64,000 nt of DNA from an uncultured Roseiflexaceae bacterium (GTDB lineage Bacteria; Chloroflexota; Chloroflexia; Chloroflexales; Roseiflexaceae): NCBI GenBank assembly GCA_937974195.1, contig CALJIC010000349.1, positions 1 through 64,000 on the forward strand. The letters are read 5' to 3'. Positions 49,928 through 58,416 of this stretch are shown piece after piece (positions within the stretch are counted from its first letter, which is position 1; every line of letters begins with the position of its first letter). The notes below the pieces were generated by a model. That model had not been told where the DNA came from and did no database searches. It saw only the letters and a list, made by a program, of their open reading frames with translations. Both the position numbers and the translations under genes were made by a program.

Positions 49928-51598
49928 ATGTTCGCACGTACGCCACGCCTGCTGCTCGCCGCCGTCCTCATCGTCCCTCTGCTCAGGCTACCGTTCCTGA
50001 CAGCGGACTCCGAGCCCGCCGCCGTCCTGATCAACGAGTTCATGCCATACCCCGCCGTGGGCGCGGAGTGGGTCGAGCTCTACAACCCAGGCCCGGACGA
50101 GCTCAGCCTCCAGGGCTGGATGATCGACGACGACACGATCGGCGGGGTGCACACGACGATCGACGCCACGATCCCGGCCGGCGGGCTGCTGGTGGTGTTC
50201 CTGAGCTCCAACATCCTCAACAACAGCGGCTCGGACGCCGTTCAGCTGCTAGATTCGGCGGGCGCGGTGGTCGACAGTTACGAGTATAGCGGGGCGACCG
50301 TAGGCCAGAGCTTCGCCCGCGTGCCCGACGGCGGGGCGGACTGGCAGCGCCAGGAGCCGACTCCCGGCGAGTGGAACCTGCCGCCTGGCCCGATGACGCC
50401 CTCGCCGAGCGCGCCACCCGACTCGAGCGACACGCCCACCGCTGCGCCGGACGAAGACGAGACGCCGGAGCCAGACGAAGCTGAGACATCCACGCCGGAT
50501 GAAGACGAGACGCCGGAGCCGGATGAAGACGAGACGCCGGAGCCAGACGAAGCTGAGACATCCACGCCGGATGAAGACGAGACGCCGGAGCCGGATGAAG
50601 ACGAAACGTCGATGCCGGATGAGGTCGAGACACCGGCGCCGGACGAAGCTGAGACGTCCACGCCGGACGAAGAAGACGAAACACCGGAGCCAGACGGAGA
50701 CGAGACGCTCGCGCCAACCTCCACGTCCGCCGCCACGCCGAGCCCGACACGCACGCTGAGCCCGACACGCACGCTGAGCCCGACGCGCACGCTGAGCCCG
50801 ACACGGACACCGACTTTGACACGAACGCCGACCTCGACGCGAACACCGAGCCCGACGCGCACGCCGAGCCTGACGCGGACACCGAGCCCGACCGACGACA
50901 CTGTCTCCTCCGGCGAGTCGGAAGACGATGGCGATAGCGAGGAGCATGCGAGCGCCACTGCGACACGCACGCCAAGTCCGACGCGCACGCCAAGCCCAAC
51001 ACGCACTCCAAGTCCGACACGCACGCCGAGCCCAACGCGCACGCCAAGCCCGACACGCACGCCAGAGCCTGCTGACGAAGAAGAGCCAGAGGCGGCGATG
51101 GACGAGAGTCCGACGCGGACACCGAGCCCAACACGCACGCTAAGCCCGACGCGAACGCCAAGCCCGACACGCACGTTGAGCCCGACACGCACCCTGAGTC
51201 CGACGCGCACGCCCACTCCGGCGAGCGGCGCGCTTGCCAGCTCGCCTGTCTCGCCATCTGTGACGCTCGACGCCACACAGCAGGCAGCGCGCGAGGCGCA
51301 GGGAGATCGGCAGCCGCCTGAGTATCTGATGGCTGGGACGGCGGGCAGCACGCCATATGCCCACGCCACGCCCGCCGAGCCCTACGAAGGGGTGCCTGGC
51401 GCAACTGCGACCCCTGAGCCGTTCGGCGAGGAGCCGGCTGCGAGCAGTGCGACGCGTGCACCGGAGGAGCCCAGCGGCGCATACCCATCAGATCGGGGAT
51501 GGGAGCGGCTCCCAGAGGCCCTCGCCGGCGGGGTGCTGCTCGTCGCGGGGATCGCCGCAGTGATCTACGAGCGCCGGCGCGCCGCCTCGGGCATGTAG
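49928..51598 (+). CDS. Lamin-tail domain surface protein with repetitive stalk
   Basis: A 556-residue exported protein. The ATG at 49928 has AAGGATCG upstream. It has a signal peptide (about 1-28), a lamin-tail domain (about 31-150, with VLINEFMPYP, EWVELYNPG and LSLQGW blocks), an acidic Pro/Asp/Glu/Thr stalk (about 165-260), a Ser-Pro-Thr-Arg stalk (about 270-440), a Pro/Ala-rich linker, and a final membrane helix followed by YERRRAASGM. The end resembles a membrane-retention or sorting signal, but no LPxTG is present. The stalk is a plausible O-glycosylation target. Function is unknown; adhesion or nuclease-associated roles are known for lamin-tail proteins. Confidence 0.85.
   Translation: MFARTPRLLLAAVLIVPLLRLPFLTADSEPAAVLINEFMPYPAVGAEWVELYNPGPDELSLQGWMIDDDTIGGVHTTIDATIPAGGLLVVFLSSNILNNSGSDAVQLLDSAGAVVDSYEYSGATVGQSFARVPDGGADWQRQEPTPGEWNLPPGPMTPSPSAPPDSSDTPTAAPDEDETPEPDEAETSTPDEDETPEPDEDETPEPDEAETSTPDEDETPEPDEDETSMPDEVETPAPDEAETSTPDEEDETPEPDGDETLAPTSTSAATPSPTRTLSPTRTLSPTRTLSPTRTPTLTRTPTSTRTPSPTRTPSLTRTPSPTDDTVSSGESEDDGDSEEHASATATRTPSPTRTPSPTRTPSPTRTPSPTRTPSPTRTPEPADEEEPEAAMDESPTRTPSPTRTLSPTRTPSPTRTLSPTRTLSPTRTPTPASGALASSPVSPSVTLDATQQAAREAQGDRQPPEYLMAGTAGSTPYAHATPAEPYEGVPGATATPEPFGEEPAASSATRAPEEPSGAYPSDRGWERLPEALAGGVLLVAGIAAVIYERRRAASGM
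50440..51215 (+). repeat. Tandem coding repeats of the stalk
   Basis: Between about 50440 and 50690 an approximately 72-bp period encodes PDEDETPEPDEAETST-type units. From about 50740 to 51215 a 12-bp period encodes SPTR with degenerate codons. The first array is nearly identical between copies, suggesting recent slippage or unequal exchange; length polymorphism between strains is expected. Confidence 0.85.
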
Positions 51599-51930
51599 GG
51601 CGCGAGGGGCCGCGGAGAGATATGGAGGGCCGCAGGCTCGCCAGGGCTTCTTTCTTCCGCCCACAGGGAGGTGTGGGGGGCCACAAGGCCCTCCACAGAT
51701 GTTTTTCCGCCGTTCTGCGGCAGAAACGAAGGATTCAGAGAGAAGCTTCGCCTCGTTGCTCGGGTTGGGTGGCACAGGACGTGCGGGGCTAGCTACGAGC
51801 GCCCGACGCATCGTAAGGCACAGATCCGGTTCGTGGTAGAATAGGGGTGTTCGCAGTGCGCTATCAACGTCGATACCGAGCGCCGCACACCGGCGAGCTT
51901 ATGTGTAGTGACCCTTGAGGAGGGAGCAGC
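51599..51930. other. Intergenic region with terminator and gap promoter
   Basis: A hairpin at 51673-51696 (one mismatch in 10 bp, loop ACAA) is followed by AGATGTTTTT and fits a terminator of the surface-protein gene. The extended -10 TGGTAGAAT at 51834-51842 lies 89 bp before the gap ATG. No gene is seen between them. Confidence 0.65.
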
Positions 51931-52929
51931 ATGGGTAAGATCGCAATCCACGGCTTCGGCCGCATCGGCCGATCGGCTTTGAAGGCCGCGTTAAAGAACA
52001 ATCTGTGGACCCCCGTCTCGATCTCCGACATCCGCGATGTCCCGACCTTCGCAGCGCTGTTCGCGGTGGACTCGAACTACGGTCGGTGGCATGAGGAGGT
52101 CCAAGGGCTGGACAACAAGTTTATCATCGGCGGGCGCGAGATCCCCTACTTCAACTCGATGAACGAGCTGCCCGACTGGAAGGCGCTCGGCGTGGACCTG
52201 GTGGTGGACTGCACCGGCCGGGCGACCACCCGCGCCGGCGCGCAGGCCCACCTGGACCGCGGCGCCAAGCGCGTGCTGGTGAGCGCGCCGAGCAAGACCC
52301 TGCAGGACTGCGACGCCGTGCTACTGCCCGGGATCAACCTGGATTCCTTCGACCCCGACCGGCACAAGATCATCAGCATGGCCAGCTGCACCACCAACGC
52401 GCTGGCGCCGGTGGTGAAGGTCGTGCTGGAGAACTTCGGCATCAAGCACGGCCTGTTCTCCACCGTCCACGCCTACACCAACACCCAGAGCCTCACCGAC
52501 CAGCCGATGAAGGACCGGCGCGACTCGTGGGCCGCGACTGAGAACATCATCCCGTCGTCCTCGGGCGCGGCGCGCGCGCTCCAGTTCATCTGGAAGGACC
52601 TGAAGATCACCGGCAAGGCCTACCGGGTGCCGGTGCGCACCGGCTCGATCGCCGAGCTGAACCTGGTGACCGAGCGGGCGACGAGCGTCGAGGAGGTGAA
52701 CAACGCCTTCCGGCGCGCGGCCGCCGAGGGGCCGCTGAAGGGCGTGATGGCCGTCCTCGAGGAGGAGTGGGCCTCGGCGCGCATCGTCGGTGACCCGCAC
52801 TCGTCGATCATCGACCTGCCGATCACGCAGGTGATGGAGGGCACGTTCGTCTCGGTGGCGGCCTGGTACGACAACGAGATGGGCTACGCGACGCGCCTGG
52901 CCGAGACGGCTGCCAAGCTGGCGGTGTAG
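51931..52929 (+). CDS. gap: Glyceraldehyde-3-phosphate dehydrogenase
   Basis: A 332-residue glycolytic enzyme. The NAD motif is IHGFGRIGRSA, and the catalytic Cys153 lies in ASCTTNALAP and His180 in TVHAYTNTQ. WYDNEMGY is at the C-terminus. The adenine-side region (ISDIRDVPTFAALF) and the SAPSKTLQD segment differ from the usual 'NDLTD' and 'SAPAKD' sequences, so this is a divergent branch. A hairpin terminator follows. Confidence 0.93.
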   Translation: MGKIAIHGFGRIGRSALKAALKNNLWTPVSISDIRDVPTFAALFAVDSNYGRWHEEVQGLDNKFIIGGREIPYFNSMNELPDWKALGVDLVVDCTGRATTRAGAQAHLDRGAKRVLVSAPSKTLQDCDAVLLPGINLDSFDPDRHKIISMASCTTNALAPVVKVVLENFGIKHGLFSTVHAYTNTQSLTDQPMKDRRDSWAATENIIPSSSGAARALQFIWKDLKITGKAYRVPVRTGSIAELNLVTERATSVEEVNNAFRRAAAEGPLKGVMAVLEEEWASARIVGDPHSSIIDLPITQVMEGTFVSVAAWYDNEMGYATRLAETAAKLAV

Positions 52930-52986
52930 CGTACGGCGTAGCGTCTCGCACGCTCGAACGCTTCAACGAGCGACTGCTTCACCCGC

Positions 52987-53024
52987 GGGCCGACGATCAG
53001 CTTTCTGGTCGTCGGCCCTTCGTT
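52987..53024 (+). terminator. Terminator after gap
   Basis: A perfect 10-bp stem GGGCCGACGA/TCGTCGGCCC (52987-52996, 53009-53018) with a 12-nt loop and a TTCGTT tail. Confidence 0.65.
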
Positions 53025-53044
53025 GTGCTGCTGGAGAGGTGCTG

Positions 53045-54211
53045 ATGCGCCTGCCGACCCGGCTCGGACTCGCGGCGCTGTGGCTGGCTGTGGCCGCCGG
53101 CTACGTCCAGGATCTGCTGGCGGCGCTGCGCGCGCCCGCGCTCCACCCGTCGCCCGCGCTGCCGGACGACGGCCCGCTGGTGTCGGTGGTGATCCCCGCG
53201 CGCAACGAGGCGGCGCGGATCGCGGGCTGCCTGGCCGGGCTGGCCGGCCAGCGCTACCGCCAGTTCGAGGTGATCGTCGTGGACGACGCCTCGGAGGATG
53301 GGACGGCCGCTGTGGCGCGGAGCTACGCCCACCGGCTGCCGGCGCTGACGGTGATCGGCGGCGAGCCGCTCCCGGCGGGCTGGGCCGGCAAGTGCTGGGC
53401 CTGCTGGCAGGGGGCGCAGGCGGCGCGCGGCGAGCTGCTTCTGTTTCTCGATGCGGACGTGCTGCCGCAGCCGGAGCTGCTGGCTGCGCTGGTCGGGCGG
53501 ATGGCCGAGGAGGAGCTCGACCTGCTCACGCTCGTGCCGCTGATCCGGCTCGAGTCGCTGGCGGAGAAGGCGGTGCTCCCGGCGTTCGCCAGCCTGCTCG
53601 CCGCCGTCCACCCCCTCGAGCGGGTGAACGACCCGCGCTCGCCGGCGGCCTTTGCGATCGGCCAGTGCCTGATGCTGCGCCGCGCGGCCTACGATGCGCT
53701 CGGCGGGCACCGCGCGGTGCGCGGGAGCGTGCTGGAGGACGTGGACCTGGCGCGGCTCGTCAAGTCGCGCGGGCGGCGTCTCGAGGCGCTCGTGGCCCCG
53801 GACCTGATCGCGGTGCGCATGTACTCCGGCTGGCCCTCGCTCGCGGAGGGGCTGAAGAAAAACGCCGTGGCCGGGTTTCGCAGCGGCGGCTGGCGCGCAG
53901 CGTGGGCTGGGCTTCGCCAGCTGGCGCTGGTGGTGGCGCCGCTGGACCTTCTTGCCGCCGCGGTGTGGCTGGCGCGGGCGAGGCCGGCGAGCGCTGCGGG
54001 CCGCACGCTGGCGCTCGCGGCGGGCGGGCTGGCGCTGCTCGGCGCCGTGTGCTGGGGCTGGATGGTCCGCCGGCGCCACCGGATCAGCCCGGCTTGGGGC
54101 CTGCTCTTCCCGCTTGGGACGGCGCTGTACTACGGGCTGGCGACGGACGCGCTGCTGCGCCTGGCGACCGGCCGGGGCGTGACCTGGAAGGGGCGGGTGT
54201 TCACACGGTGA
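53045..54211 (+). CDS. GT2 membrane glycosyltransferase (CrtQ/HpnB-like)
   Basis: A 388-residue protein. The ATG at 53045 has GGAGAGG upstream. One N-terminal helix precedes a GT-A domain: VSVVIPARNEAARI, VDDASEDGT, WAGKCWACWQGA, the DxD motif FLDADV and the late EDVDLARLVKSRG block. Three or four C-terminal helices follow. The layout matches carotenoid or hopanoid-associated glycosyltransferases that glycosylate lipid acceptors at the membrane. The acceptor is not known; no carotenoid or hopanoid genes are nearby. Confidence 0.85.
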   Translation: MRLPTRLGLAALWLAVAAGYVQDLLAALRAPALHPSPALPDDGPLVSVVIPARNEAARIAGCLAGLAGQRYRQFEVIVVDDASEDGTAAVARSYAHRLPALTVIGGEPLPAGWAGKCWACWQGAQAARGELLLFLDADVLPQPELLAALVGRMAEEELDLLTLVPLIRLESLAEKAVLPAFASLLAAVHPLERVNDPRSPAAFAIGQCLMLRRAAYDALGGHRAVRGSVLEDVDLARLVKSRGRRLEALVAPDLIAVRMYSGWPSLAEGLKKNAVAGFRSGGWRAAWAGLRQLALVVAPLDLLAAAVWLARARPASAAGRTLALAAGGLALLGAVCWGWMVRRRHRISPAWGLLFPLGTALYYGLATDALLRLATGRGVTWKGRVFTR

Positions 54212-54215
54212 AGCA

Positions 54216-54259
54216 CTGAGCGCTGCACGTGGCGCCTCGGGACGCGGTGCAGCGCTCAG
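54216..54259. terminator. 13-bp inverted repeat between convergent genes
   Basis: CTGAGCGCTGCAC (54216-54228) and its exact complement (54247-54259) flank an 18-nt loop. It can terminate both the glycosyltransferase and the secreted-protein genes. Confidence 0.65.
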
Positions 54260-54278
54260 CGCGTGGGTGTTCGATGGG

Positions 54279-56273
54279 CTACGGCTGCCCGTTGAAGGTG
54301 AAGTAGATATCCGCCCGGACGCCGCTGATCGTGCCGCGGTAGTGGTAGCCGTACACACCGGCCGCGTTCTGCGGACCGAACTGCACCACCAGCGCCGGGT
54401 CGCGCCCGATGCGGCCGTTGCGGTCCGCCTGGGCCTGCGCGTTCATAACGTACAGGCCGTCCGGCGACGTGATCCAGAACTCGAGCGGCTCGTTGGGGCG
54501 GAAGCCCTGCGCCTGGATGCGGAAGTTAGTGCGCTGGTTGCCCTCGGCCGGCGTCACCGAGCCGTTGCGGTTGGCGGGCCGCGGCGTGCCGGGCGGCGCG
54601 ATGTAGTCGCGCGTGACCTTGAAGCGCCCGACGACCGCGCGGCCGGTTGAGGCGCCCTGGGCGGTGATCGCCCAGTCGCCCTCGACCTGCGCTGGGCGGA
54701 AGACCACCCGCACGCTGGTGCCCGAGCGCTGGATCTGCCCGGCCGGGATCGTGTCCACCTGGCCGTTGGGGCGTGTGAGCCAGACGCCGACGCGCTCGTT
54801 CGGATCGAAGCCGTTGCCGGTGAAGGTGAAGGAGTAGCCGGGGGCGGCGGCGAGCGGCACGACGTTCGCGTCGCCGATGTGGCGCAGCACGTCGTGGATC
54901 ATGATCGTCATCTTATTCGGGTCGCCCGGCCCGCCGCTGGGCACCGGGGCCGGCTGGCCGCTCGGCTGGCCCGGGGTCCCGCCCGCCACGACCTGGAACT
55001 GCCCGATCGCCTGGCGCCCGCTGCTGCGCCCCTGGGCGGTGATGAACCAGGTGCCGGTGCGGAAGGAGCCGTCCACCGTCACGCGCACGTTGGCGCTGCT
55101 GATCGAGCCGGACGCGTCAGCCTCGGGGTTGGCGTCGATCCCGCGCACGCTCTGGTCCGGCGCGGTGAGCCACAGGCTGACCCGCTCGCCGCGGGCGAAG
55201 CCACCGCCCTGCACGACGAACGACTGGCCGATGGCGACGGTCGACGGGCTGGCGCCGACGGACACCCCCGGCTGCGGCCCCGGCGCGGGCGCCGCGACGC
55301 CGATGAAGAGCTGGGTGATGCCGCTGCGGCCGCTGGTCTGCCCCTGGGCGGTGAAGAACCAGCGCCCGTTCTCGAAGTCGCTGGTGCTGAAGCGCACGCC
55401 CGCGTAGCTGATCGAGCCGTTGACATCCGCCAGCGGCTGCTGCGGCAGCGAGATCTGCCGGCCGCTGGGCGAGCTGAGCAGGAAGCGCACGCGCTCGCCG
55501 GCGCGGAAGCCCTCGCCCTCGATGCGGTAGTCGGTGTCGGAGCCCCTGACGCGCTCGAAGATCAGCCGGACGTTGGCGGTCGCCCCTGGGCGGAAGGGCG
55601 GCGGCCGCGGCGTGCCGTCCTCGTTGAGCGGCCCGTCGGGGGCGATCCCGGGCGGCCACGGGTCGCGCAGCTGGGCCGGCGCGAGCGCCTCGCCGAGCAG
55701 GCCGAGCTCGACGCGGCTCGGGTAGAGCTTCAGCTCAAAGCGCGCGCGCTCGAAGTACTGGACCAGCAGCCACTGGCCGCCGATCTGCTCGGAGATCTCC
55801 TCGCTGATCGGGTAGCCGAAGAACTGCACGCCGCCGTTGCGCTCCCAGTACTGGCGGAACAGGCCCTTGAGGCTGTGGCCGGTCTCCGGGAAGTAGCGCG
55901 CCTGGCTGGTCGTCTGGAACGGCGGCACCTGCGGGAAGGCCCGGTCCCCCGTGGCGTCGCGGCCGAGGTGGCCGAGCTCGACGACCACCGGGTTGGTGGA
56001 GGCGAGCTCGAAGCGCGCGCGCTGGAACCACTGGACGATGCGCCCGTCGGAGCGGAAGTACTCCTCGGTGATCGGGTAGCCGAAGCGCTCCAGGCCGCCG
56101 TTGCGCTCCCAGTACTGGCGGAACGCGCCTCGCAGGTAGTGGCCGGTCTCCCCGAAGTAGCGCAGGTCGCTCTGCGCCGCCGTCGGGGCTGCCGGGAGCG
56201 CGCCGAGCGCCAGCAGCATGACGAGCAAGGCCGCGCACCAGCGCCCTACCGTTCCGCGCGCACCGCCGCTCAT
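54279..56273 (-). CDS. Large secreted protein: two FxETGH repeats plus Ig-like repeats
   Basis: A 664-residue exported protein. The ATG at 56273 follows AAGGAGGAG. A signal peptide (about 1-33) is followed by two repeats (about 37-120 and 125-200), each FxETGHxLxGxFRQYWERNGG...FGYPI(T/S)EE then VQ(W/Y)F(E/Q)RARFEL and VELGxLG. About four beta-rich repeats follow (roughly residues 235-660), with phrases such as FxxGERVxxWLTxP, WFITAQGxSSGR and IGxF. These look like IPT/Ig-like domains. Together they suggest a cell-surface or wall-associated binding protein. It is a domain relative of the protein at 130-1257. Confidence 0.82.
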   Translation of the reverse strand: MSGGARGTVGRWCAALLVMLLALGALPAAPTAAQSDLRYFGETGHYLRGAFRQYWERNGGLERFGYPITEEYFRSDGRIVQWFQRARFELASTNPVVVELGHLGRDATGDRAFPQVPPFQTTSQARYFPETGHSLKGLFRQYWERNGGVQFFGYPISEEISEQIGGQWLLVQYFERARFELKLYPSRVELGLLGEALAPAQLRDPWPPGIAPDGPLNEDGTPRPPPFRPGATANVRLIFERVRGSDTDYRIEGEGFRAGERVRFLLSSPSGRQISLPQQPLADVNGSISYAGVRFSTSDFENGRWFFTAQGQTSGRSGITQLFIGVAAPAPGPQPGVSVGASPSTVAIGQSFVVQGGGFARGERVSLWLTAPDQSVRGIDANPEADASGSISSANVRVTVDGSFRTGTWFITAQGRSSGRQAIGQFQVVAGGTPGQPSGQPAPVPSGGPGDPNKMTIMIHDVLRHIGDANVVPLAAAPGYSFTFTGNGFDPNERVGVWLTRPNGQVDTIPAGQIQRSGTSVRVVFRPAQVEGDWAITAQGASTGRAVVGRFKVTRDYIAPPGTPRPANRNGSVTPAEGNQRTNFRIQAQGFRPNEPLEFWITSPDGLYVMNAQAQADRNGRIGRDPALVVQFGPQNAAGVYGYHYRGTISGVRADIYFTFNGQP

Positions 56274-56325
56274 GGGCTCCTCCTTACAGATCGTAGCTGA
56301 TCATGGTCGCATGTAACGCGTCTCT

Positions 56326-56353
56326 ATCATACACCGGCCATGCAGATTGTCAA
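56326..56353 (-). promoter_or_regulatory. Promoter of the large secreted-protein gene
   Basis: Minus strand: TTGACA (56353-56348), a 16-bp spacer and TATGAT (56331-56326), about 53 bp before the ATG. Confidence 0.65.
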
Positions 56354-56479
56354 TAGTACACGCATGAGCGTAGCGGCCACGGGCGAAGCCCATCGCCGGC
56401 GGGGCCTGCGGCCGCGCAGCTTCGGGCCGCGTGGGAAGAGCGCTTGTGCTGGGGGAGTGAGGCCCGCGCCTTCGGCCTC

Positions 56480-57277
56480 TCAGCCGGCCTCCAGCGCGTC
56501 GGCGATGCGCACGGCGGCGTAGGGGTCGGCGAGCAGCGCGGCGCCCACCTGGACCGCCTGCGCCCCGACTGCGAGGAACTGGCGCGCCTCGTCGGCGCTG
56601 GTGATACCGCCGCACCCGACCACGGGAATGCTCACGGCGGAGGCGACGTCGGCGACGGCCTGGAGCGCGATTGGCCGGATGGCGGGGCCGGAGAGCCGCA
56701 TGGCGGTCTGCGCCCCCGCGCCGGGATCGACGGCCAGCGCTGCCGGCGGCGCGATCAGCGTGATCGCGTCGGCCCCGGCGTCGGCGACGGCGCGCGCTGT
56801 GTCGCGCAGCGCGTCGTGCGGGGCCAGCTTGACCAGGATCGGCAGCAGCGTGCGCGACCGCACGGCGGCGACTGTCTCCGCAGCCGCGGACGGCTCGTCG
56901 AAGCGCAGCTCGAGCCCGGCGACCCCGTCCACGCCCTCCAGCGCCTCGGCGACCTCGACGTAGTCGGCCTCGACGCTCAGCAGCACCGGCGTCTTCCAGC
57001 TCATCCAGGTGCTCGCGTAGCGCCGCAGCACGTCTTCCACGCCGCGGGTGCCCCACGGGCTGGCGCTGAGCAGGCCGGAGGGCGTCTCGGCTAGCCGCGC
57101 CGGGCGAAGCGCGCGCCCGTGCAGCGCGACGCTGCGGGTCACGATTGCGCCGATCCGGTCGAGCGGGACGGCACGGGCGTACTCGACACCGTAGCCGAAG
57201 CAGCCGGCCGCCGTCATCACCTGATTCCTGAGCCGGAGGCCGTATGGGCTGTTGGGGGCAAGGTCGATCGGAGGCAT
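56480..57277 (-). CDS. Dihydroorotate dehydrogenase-like protein lacking catalytic motifs
   Basis: A 265-residue TIM-barrel protein closest to class 1B PyrD. It keeps the N-terminal MTAAGCFGYGVEYAR block, ILVKLAPH, and the C-terminal FMN-phosphate region IPVVGCGGITSADEARQFLAVGAQAVQVGAAL. The Lys of the usual 'xKG' strand is replaced (IVTRSVALHG), the 'GxxNxG' loop reads SASPWGTRGV, and the 'NxSCPN' segment carrying the catalytic Cys reads LELRFDEPS. It is also about 40 residues shorter. It probably binds FMN but cannot do normal dihydroorotate oxidation. Confidence 0.7.
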   Translation of the reverse strand: MPPIDLAPNSPYGLRLRNQVMTAAGCFGYGVEYARAVPLDRIGAIVTRSVALHGRALRPARLAETPSGLLSASPWGTRGVEDVLRRYASTWMSWKTPVLLSVEADYVEVAEALEGVDGVAGLELRFDEPSAAAETVAAVRSRTLLPILVKLAPHDALRDTARAVADAGADAITLIAPPAALAVDPGAGAQTAMRLSGPAIRPIALQAVADVASAVSIPVVGCGGITSADEARQFLAVGAQAVQVGAALLADPYAAVRIADALEAG

Positions 57278-57349
57278 CGGAGTGTCTTTCCTGCAGAAGC
57301 CGCCGCTTCGATTGTACCAGGGCGCCGCGCCGAGGCGGACAGCGGAGCC

Positions 57350-58162
57350 TTATCGCGCCTCGCGCCCGATGGCGCGCCGCTGGTATGCGCGGTACAACCG
57401 GCCCCAGCCGGTGTGGAACACCCAGTCCTCGTACACCTGCTGCTCGGCGGTTCGCTGGCGGCCGCTTCTGCGCCACAGTCTCCAGGCGTATTGTACGAGC
57501 GCCGGGGGCCGCGCGGCGGGCGGTGGCGCGCAGCTGTGCAGCCAGCCTGCCTCGCCGGCGATCGTGACCGCGTCGAGATCGGCGCAGCCGAGGCCGCTCC
57601 GGTGGGCCAGGGCGATCGGCCCGCCGGAGCGCAGCGGATCCACGCCCGCGAGGCGCGCGGCAACGCTGGCCGCCGCCACAGGGTCCGTAGAGGCCACGAG
57701 CAGGTTTCGCACGCTGATCTGCGGGGCGGCGAACGGCGCCCTGCGGCAGAGCGTCGTCGCGTCGAGCACGGCGAGTAGCGGCGGATGGCCGTCGAGCACG
57801 AGCCGGGCGAGCTGCTCGTACTGCGAGGCGCCCGCCAGCAGGACGTGCGCCTGTGCTCCGCCGTAGCGCTCGATCCGTCCCCCGCTCGCGCGCGCGGCGG
57901 CAACCAGCGGCTCCCGCTCGTCCGCTGTGTGCAGCGCGACGACCGGCCGCCGGCAATGGCGCAGCGCCTGCAGCGTGCCCTCGAGCTGCCAGGGCTCGGC
58001 GCGCTCTCCGGGGAGCGCGAGCGGCTCAGCGGGGGGTGTGGCAGCGACGATCAGCTCCTGAGCGGGAAGCGCGAGCGGTCCGGCCAGCTCAAGCAGCCGC
58101 TGGTAGTCGGCCAGTACCGTGTCGGGTGTAGCGCGTACCAGCGCGACGTGTGGGCGTGCCAT
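57350..58162 (-). CDS. DUF362-like protein without ferredoxin domain
   Basis: A 270-residue protein. The ATG at 58162 begins at RPHVALVRA, the typical DUF362 start. The later STDPVAAASVAARLAGVDP and AHRSGLGCADLDAVTIAGE segments match the family. No Cys-rich 4Fe-4S motif is present, and the C-terminus carries a Trp/Tyr/Arg-rich helical extension. The function of the family is not established. It lies 72 bp upstream of the PyrD-like gene on the same strand, so the two may be one operon. Confidence 0.65.
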   Translation of the reverse strand: MARPHVALVRATPDTVLADYQRLLELAGPLALPAQELIVAATPPAEPLALPGERAEPWQLEGTLQALRHCRRPVVALHTADEREPLVAAARASGGRIERYGGAQAHVLLAGASQYEQLARLVLDGHPPLLAVLDATTLCRRAPFAAPQISVRNLLVASTDPVAAASVAARLAGVDPLRSGGPIALAHRSGLGCADLDAVTIAGEAGWLHSCAPPPAARPPALVQYAWRLWRRSGRQRTAEQQVYEDWVFHTGWGRLYRAYQRRAIGREAR

Positions 58163-58292
58163 CAGATCCTGGCGATTGCTTGTGCGGCTGCGCTGGCCGA
58201 GCGGCATCCCCGACCCCGGCGATGCGCCCGCTCCGAGCGCAGCGGGCCGGAACCGATTCGTAAAAACCTGGGCAAAACGATCAACATGGCTC

Positions 58293-58321
58293 TTGACGTG
58301 AAACGCGTGTTCTGATATACT
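58293..58321 (+). promoter_or_regulatory. Promoter of the small anchored-protein gene
   Basis: TTGACG (58293-58298), a 17-bp spacer and TATACT (58316-58321), about 95 bp before the ATG. Confidence 0.7.
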
Positions 58322-58416
58322 GGCCTGGCCTAGATAGAACAAGTGTTTCGAAAGCCACCATCAACCCCACCGGCAAGCGAGGAAGCGAGCTGCGCTGATA
58401 CGAGGAGAAAGCAGTC

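Noticed and set aside
50440..51215. A CRISPR-like array because of regular short repeats
   Set aside because: The repeats are in frame in a coding sequence, have a 12- or 72-bp period without unique spacers, and encode a stalk.
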